64,000 nucleotides of DNA, from NCBI GenBank assembly GCA_002368355.1, contig AP018281.1, forward strand, positions 4,451,001 to 4,515,000. The letters run 5' to 3'. Shown in pieces: positions 1 to 7,524 of the stretch. A model generated the notes under the pieces. That model ran no database searches, was not told the DNA's origin, and saw only the letters and a list, made by a program, of their open reading frames with translations. Source of the DNA: Chondrocystis sp. NIES-4102 (lineage in GTDB: Bacteria; Cyanobacteriota; Cyanobacteriia; Cyanobacteriales; Xenococcaceae). The translations under genes and the position numbers were made by a program. Numbering within the stretch: the stretch's first letter is position 1; the number at the start of each line of letters is the position of its first letter.

Positions 1-279
1 CGCGCTGTAAAAATTAATTTTAATCCAGGATGGCAGATTACTAAAAGAGTATATCAAGGACAAGTACTTAATCACATATATCTAAGTGGTAACTTAGGTA
101 CAAGCATTGGAAATAGTTTTAATAGTGGTAGTATGCCCATCAATAATCAAGAGATAGTTCCTGGACTTGAAAACATTGATACACAAACCTTGGTTAACAA
201 TGTAGAACAGATTTATAATAATGTGCTTACTCCTATACTTTATAATCTTTCCCAAGAAGCTAGTAATTCCAACAACTAA
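1..279 (+). CDS. C-terminal end of an unrecognised protein (partial)
   Basis: The reading frame is open from base 1 and stops at TAA 277-279, giving the last 92 residues of a protein whose start lies outside the window. It is polar and rich in Asn, Gln and Ser, with stretches such as NHIYLSGNLGTS and a tail ending in SNSNN. No catalytic motif, membrane segment or cysteine is visible, and I do not recognise a family. Codon use is like the AT-rich neighbours. The next 500 bases are non-coding, so this is the end of its transcription unit. Confidence 0.6.
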   Translation, partial: RAVKINFNPGWQITKRVYQGQVLNHIYLSGNLGTSIGNSFNSGSMPINNQEIVPGLENIDTQTLVNNVEQIYNNVLTPILYNLSQEASNSNN

Positions 280-807
280 ATTTAAGTAGGTGTGATTAAA
301 AATAAAATAGCAAAAACACTTGTAATAAGAGTAATTATTAATTAAAATTCAGTAGCTAAAACAAAGTATGATGCTTTCTCAATATTGCCTATATTATCAA
401 TTATTTTGCCGATCGCGCACTTGGGGTAAATAAGGGCAAAGCTGTTATATAGTGCAATCTAGATCGAAACTTTTGCTATGTAAGGATTTCAAAACCATAA
501 TTTTTCAGACTGGCGCGATCGCTATATAATAGTAATTTATGCATCTTCTGACTAATCTCTGCAAAAGTTGAAATTTTTATAGCTTTGGCGAAACGACTAA
601 AAAGCATACATGGCAAATATTATAGAGATTATTGATTAAAAACTATTTTGACAGTCTCAACTACAGAAAGCTGCCAAATATTTTAAAATGTTCAAGATTG
701 CCCCTTATGTCACATTCGCGCTTATCTTGCCTTTCTTAGATAAACTTATACTTACTACTCAAACAATTAAGTCTATCTGCTAATTATTATTGATTCAATT
801 AATCAAA
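280..807. other. Intergenic region, no gene seen
   Basis: AT-rich DNA between the partial gene and the convergent methyltransferase gene. One perfect HIP1 octamer lies near 513. No RNA gene, convincing ORF or strong hairpin terminator was seen. Confidence 0.6.
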
Positions 808-1524
808 CTAAATTTTTTTATACCTAATTTTCAGTTGATTATTAATAAGTTTAGCTAACCTCTCAAACTTTCCATCTAATAAAAGTCGTAAAAAATTCTG
901 GACTTTAGCACTAAAAATAAACAAGTGACTTTTTCTAACAATATAAGCCTGCTGCCCATACCATTTAGCCTGCGTATACTTTTTAATTTTAGTAAATATA
1001 GCCGAGCGCGGTGGAGAATTTTTAGCAATTTCCCATTCTGGCTCTAAGGTTAAAAACTGCTTTAACACCCAGCCTGTCCATAGTTGAGTGTCATCAATAA
1101 TCATTTTTCCCCCTATTTTTAACTGACGATAGGTATAGTACCAATCAATAAATGGGATAGGGAAAGCATGAGAACCATCAATTAAAATTAAATCTATTTT
1201 CTCAGTCTTTAAAGAAGGTAAAACCTTTTCTGAAAAATCTATTTTAAAATCTATTTTATCAGTACTTATTTGATGCGTTAAACAATAAGCTTTTACTCGC
1301 TCTACTTGTTCTTGGCTTGGAGTAATACAAGTATGAGAAGATCCCTTAATTGCAAAAAGAATTGTACTAATACCAGCACCTGTTTCTAAAGTTACCGAAT
1401 TTTCATCAATACTTTGATCAATAAAATAAAGAACTTCATCTGATAATTGCCAGGAAGTAAGACTACCCGATGCTTCTTCATGTATCAATGGAGGATTTGC
1501 CAGTAACTCATGCAATTGGATCAT
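808..1524 (-). CDS. Class I SAM-dependent methyltransferase
   Basis: About 238 residues from the ATG at 1524. The frame stays open back to 1689, but those extra 55 residues are hydrophobic, AT-driven and unlike the family, so I prefer the internal start reading MIQLHELLANPP. The Rossmann methyltransferase core is visible: ETGAGISTILFA is the glycine-rich SAM motif I, IDLILIDGSHAF is the strand-4 acidic motif (class with Methyltransf_24), and KIGGKMIIDD follows. The acceptor substrate cannot be read from the sequence; relatives act on sugars, lipids or small molecules. The C-terminus is basic. The gene stands alone on this strand, next to the transposon relic and the tRNA-Val integration site. 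Confidence 0.75.
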   Translation of the reverse strand: MIQLHELLANPPLIHEEASGSLTSWQLSDEVLYFIDQSIDENSVTLETGAGISTILFAIKGSSHTCITPSQEQVERVKAYCLTHQISTDKIDFKIDFSEKVLPSLKTEKIDLILIDGSHAFPIPFIDWYYTYRQLKIGGKMIIDDTQLWTGWVLKQFLTLEPEWEIAKNSPPRSAIFTKIKKYTQAKWYGQQAYIVRKSHLFIFSAKVQNFLRLLLDGKFERLAKLINNQLKIRYKKI

Positions 1525-1860
1525 ATTAACTATTGATAATAAAATCTTAAATAAAGTTATATTAGCATTTAATACGAAAGGTTGATATACGTGAATATAC
1601 TCACATATATAATTAAGTAATAAAGTTATTTTACTGTTACTTGTCCTTTTAATATTATAAAACAGGGCAATTGTGAAGTTTATTAACAACCCTGCTTTAA
1701 AAATAATTAACTCAACTAAAAAATTTACAAAATAACTGTAATCTGCAACACTTAATTAGTTATTTTAAATATAAATAAATATAACAGAAAGCATAACTTT
1801 GCTACAGCAGAAGCTGAAATGACGGTTTTTTGTTAAGTTTTCTCTTCATTCTTAGTGGAG

Positions 1861-1910
1861 TGTGGAAACATAATGTTGCCGAAAGTTTTAATTGGAATCA
1901 TAAAGCTGCC
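1861..1910. repeat. Paired repeats resembling a transposon end
   Basis: Starting at TGTGGA (1861) there are two related 12-mers 30 bp apart: CATAATGTTGCC (1869-1880) and CATAAAGCTGCC (1899-1910), 10 of 12 identical. A 5' TGT followed by spaced repeats is the usual layout of a TnsB/TniA-type transposon end (family knowledge). With the TniQ-like scrap 90 bp away, I infer a transposon relic. No opposite end was found. Confidence 0.4.
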
Positions 1911-1994
1911 ACGAGTAATTATTGTCTTAATACAAAGCTACAACATAGGTTAGCATTAACCATTAAAAACTTTTAGACCTATATTTAGCATTAA

Positions 1995-2144
1995 TTCTTG
2001 TGCCTGATTATTAATCATTCTCAAACAATTCCTCAAAGAAATCGTTTATATTCCTTTAAACCATTAGGAGTTGGAACACCATATACCGAAAGTATCAAAA
2101 TATTAGTCGAAGATAAAACTATGCAAAATGGGCGATACTGGATT
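1995..2144 (+). pseudogene. TniQ-like N-terminal fragment (transposition protein remnant)
   Basis: The open frame 1995-2144 encodes a short peptide containing PQRNRLYSFKPLGVGTPYTES. This closely resembles the N-terminal signature of TniQ family proteins of cyanobacterial Tn7/Tn5053-like transposons (typically R-LY-LEPIGIGTPY-ESL), from memory of the family. Similarity stops after about residue 33; the frame then runs through the left attachment repeat and ends at TGA 2145. There is no good start codon (TTG 1998 at best), and the other hundreds of residues of a TniQ are missing. Removing the 5.4-kb integrated element would place this scrap 12 bp from the 3' end of tRNA-Val. It is not functional. 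Confidence 0.5.
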
Positions 2145-2154
2145 TGAACCAGTG
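2118..2154. repeat. attL: 37-bp direct repeat, 3' part of tRNA-Val
   Basis: Identical to 7525-7561. It contains the T-arm and 3' acceptor strand of tRNA-Val (minus sense) but lacks the anticodon and D arms, so it is a displaced tRNA tail and not a tRNA gene. The match ends at G2154; beyond it the two copies diverge. Confidence 0.9.
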
Positions 2155-2192
2155 AAAGAACTGTTTTTAACGCTGTAGCGTTACATCAAAGA

Positions 2193-2238
2193 CTTACTCA
2201 CTAACGTTTTGAACAGAAGTGAGTAAAAAGTGAGTAAG
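2193..2238. promoter_or_regulatory. Left arm-type integrase sites overlapping the int start
   Basis: Three copies of a GTGAGTAA-type motif: inverted CTTACTCAC at 2193-2201, GTGAGTAAA at 2219-2227 and GTGAGTAAG at 2230-2238. The last copy contains the GTG start codon of the integrase gene. The right end of the element has two further related copies. I infer arm-type binding sites for the recombinase; the overlap would let the integrase repress its own gene. Confidence 0.55.
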
Positions 2239-3639
2239 AATTATAATTACGAGATTGGTTACGAAAGTTTACAAAAGGATTTTGAAAGATACCAAAAACA
2301 AACGCCTAGAGGTGTAGGAATGACCCGTAAAGGGCAAAACATCTATTTACAGTTTAAAACGCCTAATACTGCCAGAAAACAGTATGCTTGTGAATGTCCG
2401 TTTACCCTAGACGGCATGGTTGAAGCATTAAAAAAAGCTAATAAGGTATCGAATGCTTTAAAGTCATTTACATCTGAGACTGAATTTTGGGCTTGGTATG
2501 ACAAAGAAATCAAAGAAGAAAGCCAGTTAGCGGACGATAAAATAACCTTTGCTGAAGCTATAGCCAAAGTAGAAGATGATTTCTGGAGTAGACTTAGTAG
2601 GACTAAGCGCAAGCGCGATCGTAATAATCCCAGTGATTTATCTAGTTGGTATGATACCTATGGAGGGTTTTACAAGCATCTACCACAAAATAAGAGTGTT
2701 AATTTAGCTGACATTCAGACAGTGATTGATAAACAAAAAAAAGGGACTAGAAGTTACAAATATGTCGTTTCTGCTATGAAAAAGTTAGTCCGAATAAATA
2801 AACGACAAGATATCTTAGAGGTACTAGACGATATTAATGTTACTCAAGCTGAATTTGCGGAATTACAAAGTATTAATTTAGAAGACTTCTTAAGCTGGCG
2901 AGAGAAGACGTTAGGTATAACAGCTAGCTTACATGAGAACGTTAATTTAGATACCCGTAAAGCATGGCTATGGGTGTTTTCTATGCAGGTAGTCTATGCT
3001 CTTAGAATTAGTGAAATATTCGCAATTAAAAACCTCACAGAATCATACAAGACTAAAGACGGTACTGTTATCCCAGCTTTAAACGACCTTGAGAATACTG
3101 ATAATCTGATTTACATAGGAGAAAAGACAGTACTGGGAACTACTGTTAAGACAGGGAACAGAATAGCTCGTCCTTTAATTCCTCCTAAATATCCTAACCT
3201 AATGGATAGACTAGATATTAAAATACCTTTATTGCCTAGTAATAAGCCTGAAAGTCAAAAAAGCGATACTTTAAAACGTTTTTATGCGACATCTGCCAGA
3301 AGGTATTTAGTTAAATGGAACGCTCCTTTTACTCAAACCCATGCTGATAGACATCTAGGGAACATCAACGGAATGCAAGCAGGAATACCGCTAGAGATAA
3401 GAGCGCAATCAATGGGACACACGCCAGCAATGAATGATTCAGTGTACAAAAAGCGTCAGTCAACACAGACAACAATAGACCTACTACTAAGTTCAAACAC
3501 TAGCGCGATCGACTTTGTAACAGCCTTAAATCAGGTCAAAAAACTAGTAGAGTCTCAACTATCACAAAGGGAATTTGCAGCCCAAATCTTGGCGATTATT
3601 TATCAGAAAAATCAGAAAGAAATAATCAAGCTACTCTAA
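2230..3639 (+). CDS. Tyrosine recombinase (site-specific integrase)
   Basis: 469 residues. It would insert and excise the element by recombining the tRNA-Val attachment core. The N-terminal 230 residues are basic and DNA-binding-like; the C-terminal catalytic domain shows Arg259 in YALRISEIF, His371-Arg374-His375 in THADRH, His397 in SMGH and the nucleophile Tyr406 in SVYKKRQ. This is a full RHRHY set, so it looks active. The start is GTG 2230 inside a GTGAGTAA repeat; no good Shine-Dalgarno is seen, so a later start is possible but would trim the arm-binding region. It sits 75 bp from attL, the usual integrase position, and is followed by a strong terminator. Length is typical of cyanobacterial plasmid and element integrases. 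Confidence 0.92.
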   Translation: MSKNYNYEIGYESLQKDFERYQKQTPRGVGMTRKGQNIYLQFKTPNTARKQYACECPFTLDGMVEALKKANKVSNALKSFTSETEFWAWYDKEIKEESQLADDKITFAEAIAKVEDDFWSRLSRTKRKRDRNNPSDLSSWYDTYGGFYKHLPQNKSVNLADIQTVIDKQKKGTRSYKYVVSAMKKLVRINKRQDILEVLDDINVTQAEFAELQSINLEDFLSWREKTLGITASLHENVNLDTRKAWLWVFSMQVVYALRISEIFAIKNLTESYKTKDGTVIPALNDLENTDNLIYIGEKTVLGTTVKTGNRIARPLIPPKYPNLMDRLDIKIPLLPSNKPESQKSDTLKRFYATSARRYLVKWNAPFTQTHADRHLGNINGMQAGIPLEIRAQSMGHTPAMNDSVYKKRQSTQTTIDLLLSSNTSAIDFVTALNQVKKLVESQLSQREFAAQILAIIYQKNQKEIIKLL

Positions 3640-3679
3640 ACAAGTAAGGTAATCAAACCTTAAAAAAGTAGCCAAAGTG

Positions 3680-3715
3680 ATCAAAGATTCCTTACAAGAG
3701 TCTTTGATTTTTTTT
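3680..3715 (+). terminator. Rho-independent terminator after int
   Basis: Perfect 8-bp stem ATCAAAGA (3680-3687) / TCTTTGAT (3701-3708), 13-nt loop, followed directly by a run of T to 3715. It lies 41 bp after the integrase stop. Confidence 0.85.
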
Positions 3716-4116
3716 GATGACAATAGCAAGTATTAGACTAAAAGCTAGCCTAAAGATGAAACACAACTAATGATTTTAAATCAGCTACCTATTGCCTTGA
3801 TCCAAGGGTAGATACGACAGCAAGTAAAATCAAACAAAGTATAAAAAGTAATTGATGGTAAAAGCATCAGTAATTGCACTGAAATTTACGATAATTTTCT
3901 AATAATAAATATCACGCTTAAATAGATAAAATACTAAATATAAAAAAGAAATTAAATTTACTTGACACATCCTAAAATGAGCTTATTATATATATAATCC
4001 TTCCGCCTACGCTCCAGGAGAAATATATATACTAGGGGTGGGTGGGCGTTAGCCAGGGAAAACTAATAAATATACATATAAGCTTTTACTTACTTACCGT
4101 TACCTTATAGTCATTA

Positions 4117-4155
4117 CCTAAATAGTGACACTAAATAGTGACACTATTTTATATA
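4117..4155 (+). repeat. Palindromic module A (AGTGACACT core)
   Basis: Two tandem 13-mers AAATAGTGACACT at 4120-4132 and 4133-4145; the second plus ATTT forms a 17-bp palindrome (4133-4149). Left flank CCTA; right flank TATATACCCTCCCTTACTCAC. Modules B and D share the core, and module C shares the right flank but has another core. Iteron or operator function is inferred. Confidence 0.85.
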
Positions 4156-4460
4156 CCCTCCCTTACTCACTAACACTAGTAACAAACGATAATACTAAAA
4201 TACATCAGATAATCAATAATCATTATACTGATGCTAATAGTTGTGACTGCTAAAGTACGTTCTAATCAAATTACGTCCTATAGGTCGCATATATAATGAG
4301 TGATAATATTCCTTGGGGGCTGTCAAAAGAAAAAAACAGTCTGAGAGATAGTTAGTCAAGTACTAGCTCGTAGAGTCGAAGTGAAACGGAGATACTGGAC
4401 GAACGAGAGCGAAGACGTAGAATAACCAATAACAAGCCCCTAAAGAATGTTATCTGAAAT

Positions 4461-4475
4461 ACCTACAGTCTGTAA
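4461..4475. repeat. 15-bp direct repeat, copy 1 (ACCTACAGTCTGTAA)
   Basis: Identical to 6013-6027 on the other side of rep; it includes the partial palindrome ACAGTCTGT. The two copies flank the rep gene. Function unknown. Confidence 0.7.
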
Positions 4476-4520
4476 CCTAACAAAAAGCTTAAATTCATCT
4501 CAAGTCAATGTAAGGGGGCA

Positions 4521-4568
4521 TATATAAAATAGTGTCACTTTAAAGTGTCACTATTTAGGTAACGGGTA
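4521..4568 (-). repeat. Palindromic module B (AGTGTCACT core, inverted orientation)
   Basis: Reads TATATAAAATAGTGTCACTT then TAAAGTGTCACTATTTAGG, an inverted copy of module A with TTAA replacing AAAT in the middle. It is followed by GGTAACGGGTA (4558-4568), the flank it shares with module C. A G-run (AGGGGGC) precedes it. Confidence 0.85.
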
Positions 4569-4637
4569 CACTAGTGGTTAATCTACAAAGTAAATAAGTA
4601 TTTTTTTATACATACCCAAGAGAATCTAACTAAGGTA

Positions 4638-4704
4638 ATTAGTGAGTAAGGGAGGGTATCTAAAAACGTAATACGTTTTTATATTACGTTTTAGGTAACG
4701 GGTA
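4638..4704 (-). repeat. Palindromic module C (ACGTAAT core between the same flanks)
   Basis: Flank 4638-4659 is the reverse complement of module A's right flank over about 21 bp, and flank GGTAACGGGTA (4694-4704) matches module B. Between them the core is different: AAAACGTAAT (4663-4672), ACGTTTT and ATTACGTTTT (4683-4692), again a palindrome plus a half-site. Confidence 0.8.
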
Positions 4705-4871
4705 TAGGGTAACTGTAAGTAAAGCTTAGTTCCAATTTCTACGAGTACTTGTATCCTAATTCGACAGCTTAAAGTTAAGCAGCTATAACAGTACAGGAAT
4801 ACTAGGTTAGGGTAAACAGACAAAAAAAAATAAGCCCTGTCAAGAGAACTCACTTTTAATCACTAAGCATC

Positions 4872-5870
4872 ATGATAAAACCAAATATCCAAAGCAGCAA
4901 CAAGCAGTTATTAGTTGTAGAAAATTGTTCTAGTAATACCACGCTATCCCTTCATAATACTCTTTCTCTTACTACTAATAGCTTTAACTATCTTTTACCT
5001 ACTAAAACTTACTCCCAATTTAAATTTCTCAAGAATTTTATTCACTTAGATTATCTACGTTTAAGTAGTAATAATTTAACTAAGAAATCTTTTGACTCAC
5101 TAGTAGATTTTGTGTTTGATAAGCAGGAAACAAAAACAATAAACAAGCCTTGGCATCCTGACCCTAAGATGCCCCAAAGTAAGAAATATCAAAACATAAT
5201 TACATCAAGTTCAGGAATAACTTTAGGTTATACAAAGAAAGCCAAAAATCGAGGTAAAAACATTAGACACGTCTATGACATAATGCTTGACCTATCAGGG
5301 GCTTATTTTGCCAAATTAAGCCTACTAAAACAGCAAAAGGTTATTAGCTACCTAAACATTAATTGGACGTTTAAATGCCATCGGATTGATGTAGCCATAG
5401 ATGATTATTCACATAAGCTTATACCTGTTATTGAGATGAAAAAAGCTTTTAAGCTTGGTTACAATTTTGGGTTTTCGGTAATAGATGATAGCTATTTCAA
5501 AATCACTGATAATCAGTTTGAAGGTACTTTAGCCATAGGTTCTAGACGTTCAAGTTTATTTATCAGAATCTACACCAAGGGTAAAGATTTTGTCAGATAT
5601 GAAGCTGAATTGAAAAGGCAAAAAGCCCAAGGGTTATTTAATCAAATAGCTAACTTAGAAGTGGATAAGACTCTAGCTAATGATTTAATTGTAAGTTTTG
5701 CTATAGTCTTAGCTGAAGCTGCTTTATCTAGCATAGACTTTAGGAATAAAGATAATATTAGCAGTCAGAAGAATATGACCAAGAAAAGAACTGATAGGTT
5801 ATTTTTCTGGCAAGATTTTATAGATAAGGTATTAGTAACTATTGATAATCAGCTACTTGATAATAATTAA
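4872..5870 (+). CDS. Rep_trans-type rolling-circle replication initiator / relaxase
   Basis: 332 residues. Such proteins nick one strand at an origin through a tyrosine and start rolling-circle replication or mobilisation of plasmids and integrative elements. The family signatures are visible: CHRIDVAIDD (about 169-178, metal-binding RxDxxxD), IGSRRSSLFIRIYTKGKD (about 222-239) with the candidate nucleophile Tyr234, and VRYEAELK (241-248). The N-terminal 90 residues are Ser/Thr/Asn-rich and variable. The start is ATG 4872 with only a weak ribosome site. Direct repeats lie on either side. It gives the integrated element a replication function, so the excised circle could replicate. The exact subfamily (plasmid Rep or NicK/MobT-like relaxase) needs a profile search. 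Confidence 0.82.
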   Translation: MIKPNIQSSNKQLLVVENCSSNTTLSLHNTLSLTTNSFNYLLPTKTYSQFKFLKNFIHLDYLRLSSNNLTKKSFDSLVDFVFDKQETKTINKPWHPDPKMPQSKKYQNIITSSSGITLGYTKKAKNRGKNIRHVYDIMLDLSGAYFAKLSLLKQQKVISYLNINWTFKCHRIDVAIDDYSHKLIPVIEMKKAFKLGYNFGFSVIDDSYFKITDNQFEGTLAIGSRRSSLFIRIYTKGKDFVRYEAELKRQKAQGLFNQIANLEVDKTLANDLIVSFAIVLAEAALSSIDFRNKDNISSQKNMTKKRTDRLFFWQDFIDKVLVTIDNQLLDNN

Positions 5871-6012
5871 TTTATCTTGAGGGTTAAAGATGACTATAAG
5901 GATACATTAAGCATTGTTTGAAGGGTATACAGGTATTAAGTACTGGCAACTTGAATAAACATTATTGCCAGTCTTTATCTAGCTGTAATTTATCTTGATT
6001 AGGGTGAATATA

Positions 6013-6027
6013 ACCTACAGTCTGTAA
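6013..6027. repeat. 15-bp direct repeat, copy 2 (ACCTACAGTCTGTAA)
   Basis: Same as 4461-4475; lies 140 bp after the rep stop codon. Confidence 0.7.
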
Positions 6028-6177
6028 GGTTAATTAAGTACTATTGAGCTTACATTAAGCATCTAGATGCTCGTTAATTGACCAGCTATGAATTCATAGT
6101 AAGTGTACTTAGAGATATTGCTTTTGTTGGTTTTATTGGTAGCTGACTAATATATCTATGAGTAGGTTCAGATTACG

Positions 6178-6209
6178 GGTTAGTTGTAATAAACTAACCT
6201 TCTTTTAAA
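6178..6209 (+). terminator. Hairpin after rep, possible terminator
   Basis: Perfect 8-bp stem GGTTAGTT (6178-6185) / AACTAACC (6192-6199) with a 6-nt loop, followed by TTCTTTTAAAA. It is 300 bp beyond rep, so it may end a long rep transcript or be a single-strand replication structure. Confidence 0.45.
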
Positions 6210-6741
6210 ACAATTGGAACATGGGACTATTTTGTATCTGTTGGATATTAAGCCATGCGGTTATTTATTCTATCTGTTTTGGTTGGTTGAGGGTTTGAGC
6301 TTTATTTGTATATCTTCTGAGTCTATGGTTATTTCGTTAAGAGTAAGGGTTAGTTTTATTGCTTTTGTAAGTAATGGACGTTAATTAGAAATGACTAAAT
6401 GTAGGGGTATATAACATCTATCGTCTTTACTAATTGTCGATAGATACATAGCAGTAGTATTTAATTGGTTTTTGGTAGGATGTGTTTTAGTCAATAACAG
6501 ATGTGAAAAATAAGCGTCTAACCTTTTTGTTTATTTGAAGAGTCATAAAAGATATTAGACTGTCTCTACTAGCGATATAAAGCTCATTCTAGATTACTTC
6601 TTTTTAATGAACAGTAGAAAGACTTACATGAGTATTTACGTTCTCAACCTATAGTACTTGAGATACCTACTTATATATCTACTCGTTATCTTCAGCGTTA
6701 TTTCTTAATCATCTCTGGCTAATTTAGACAACACCTATATC

Positions 6742-6903
6742 TTGTCCGCCTGTGAGCAATACCAAAAAAATAACGACCTACAGATAAAGATGGTTTCAAT
6801 GATTGCTGACCCTGGCGATAAGGACGAAAGGCTAGCATTACTGACAGAGCGTCAGCATGAAATCAAAAAGATTGAATTAGCCCTAAAAGCTCTAGCTAAC
6901 TGA
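6742..6903 (+). CDS. Possible small protein or gene remnant
   Basis: The frame is open from 6709 and stops at TGA 6901-6903. From TTG 6742 it gives 53 residues; from ATG 6790, 37 residues. The peptide is protein-like: ADPGDKDERLALLTERQHEI then a short charged helix ending ALKALAN. No ribosome-binding site is convincing at any start. It could be a small accessory protein of the element (copy control or excision factor) or the 3' end of a decayed gene. No function can be assigned. Confidence 0.35.
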   Translation: MSACEQYQKNNDLQIKMVSMIADPGDKDERLALLTERQHEIKKIELALKALAN

Positions 6904-7062
6904 ACCTAACAGATAGTTAAGTAGGGGTTATCGGGTGGCATTCCCTGATAGCCCCTAGGGCTGGGGAGGGGGTAGTGGAAATAGCTTATATAAAGACCGC
7001 CGAATTTAGGCGATATGAACCCCTGGGGACTGGTGAGGAATTAAGCAGACTACTTAGTAATT

Positions 7063-7086
7063 TGTCTATACGAGTTCGTCTAGACA
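7063..7086. repeat. 24-bp near-perfect inverted repeat (cruciform candidate)
   Basis: TGTCTA (7063-7068) pairs with TAGACA (7081-7086) and ACG with CGT around AGTT, with one T/C mismatch. It lies 25 bp before module D with a GGGGGC run between, a layout reminiscent of a rolling-circle nick site, by inference. Confidence 0.6.
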
Positions 7087-7110
7087 GAAGTATGTACAGA
7101 AGTAGGGGGC

Positions 7111-7156
7111 GTTACCTAAATAGTGTCACTATTTAGTGTCACTATTTTATATATGC
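7111..7156 (+). repeat. Palindromic module D (AGTGTCACT core)
   Basis: CGTTACCTAAATAGTGTCAC then TATTTAGTGTCACTATTTTA and TATATGCC: same orientation as A, with T instead of A at each dyad centre. The right flank ATATGCC is shared with the inverted module B. Confidence 0.85.
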
Positions 7157-7450
7157 CTACCCTGACTAAACAGAATCAGAAAAGTTAGTTGTGTTACTAG
7201 GACGTATTAGACTAATTAGTTTCCCACTAGCATTTAAATGACCTACAAGGCACTTTGTTAAGGTATCTGGTAGATTACTTAAAGACGAGTATTACCCCGT
7301 CTTTATTTTGTACCTACTAGTACAGGAGTAGTAAATGTAATCCGAGACTGTAATTATTCGGTTACTTGTAAAACACAATAATCTAAGTGTTTTAATTGCT
7401 AGGGTACAAGCGTATTAGTTTACTCTAGTTTCTAGGTGTGTTATTTTCAG

Positions 7451-7472
7451 TTTTGAGTAAGTTTTGAGTAAG
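7451..7472 (+). promoter_or_regulatory. Right arm-type sites: tandem TTTTGAGTAAG
   Basis: Two perfect 11-bp copies, 7451-7461 and 7462-7472, 53 bp inside attR. They share TGAGTAAG with the three motifs at the left end beside int, as expected for integrase arm sites on both sides of the core. Confidence 0.6.
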
Positions 7473-7524
7473 AGTGTCTGCCTTACAAGGAGGATATCAC
7501 TGTGAAAATCAGTAGTATTAAGGC

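Larger units (their letters stand above)
3716..4871. other. Long non-coding region of the element upstream of rep
   Basis: No credible gene. It holds palindromic modules A, B and C (separate entries), the direct repeat 4461-4475, and an unusual purine-rich block at about 4360-4420 with a CTCGT/ACGAG pairing (4367-4371 with 4403-4407). The minus-strand frame 4626-4853 runs through a palindromic module and has no protein-like features. A role in replication control or rep expression is inferred from position. Confidence 0.6.
5871..7524. other. Long mostly non-coding right arm of the element
   Basis: 1.65 kb with one possible small ORF (6742-6903), a 14-bp palindrome CTATGAATTCATAG (6086-6099), hairpins at 6178-6199 and 7063-7086, C/G-rich inverted motifs at about 6950-7030, module D, and the right arm repeats. 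No ORF above about 60 codons looks real. Confidence 0.6.

Noticed and set aside
1525..1689. N-terminal extension of the methyltransferase from 1689
   Set aside because: The added 55 residues are low-complexity and AT-driven, and the conserved domain starts after Met at 1524.
1861..2144. Complete CRISPR-associated transposon next to tRNA-Val
   Set aside because: Only a TniQ-like scrap and a possible end are visible; no tnsB, tnsC, cas12k, tracrRNA or CRISPR repeats were found.
2118..2154. Second tRNA-Val gene at the left attachment repeat
   Set aside because: Only the T-arm and acceptor tail are present; D arm and anticodon are missing, so it is an attachment fragment.
4626..4853. 75-residue minus-strand frame inside the element
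   Set aside because: Runs through palindromic module C, has a Tyr/Leu-rich composition from AT-rich DNA and no family features; treated as non-coding.
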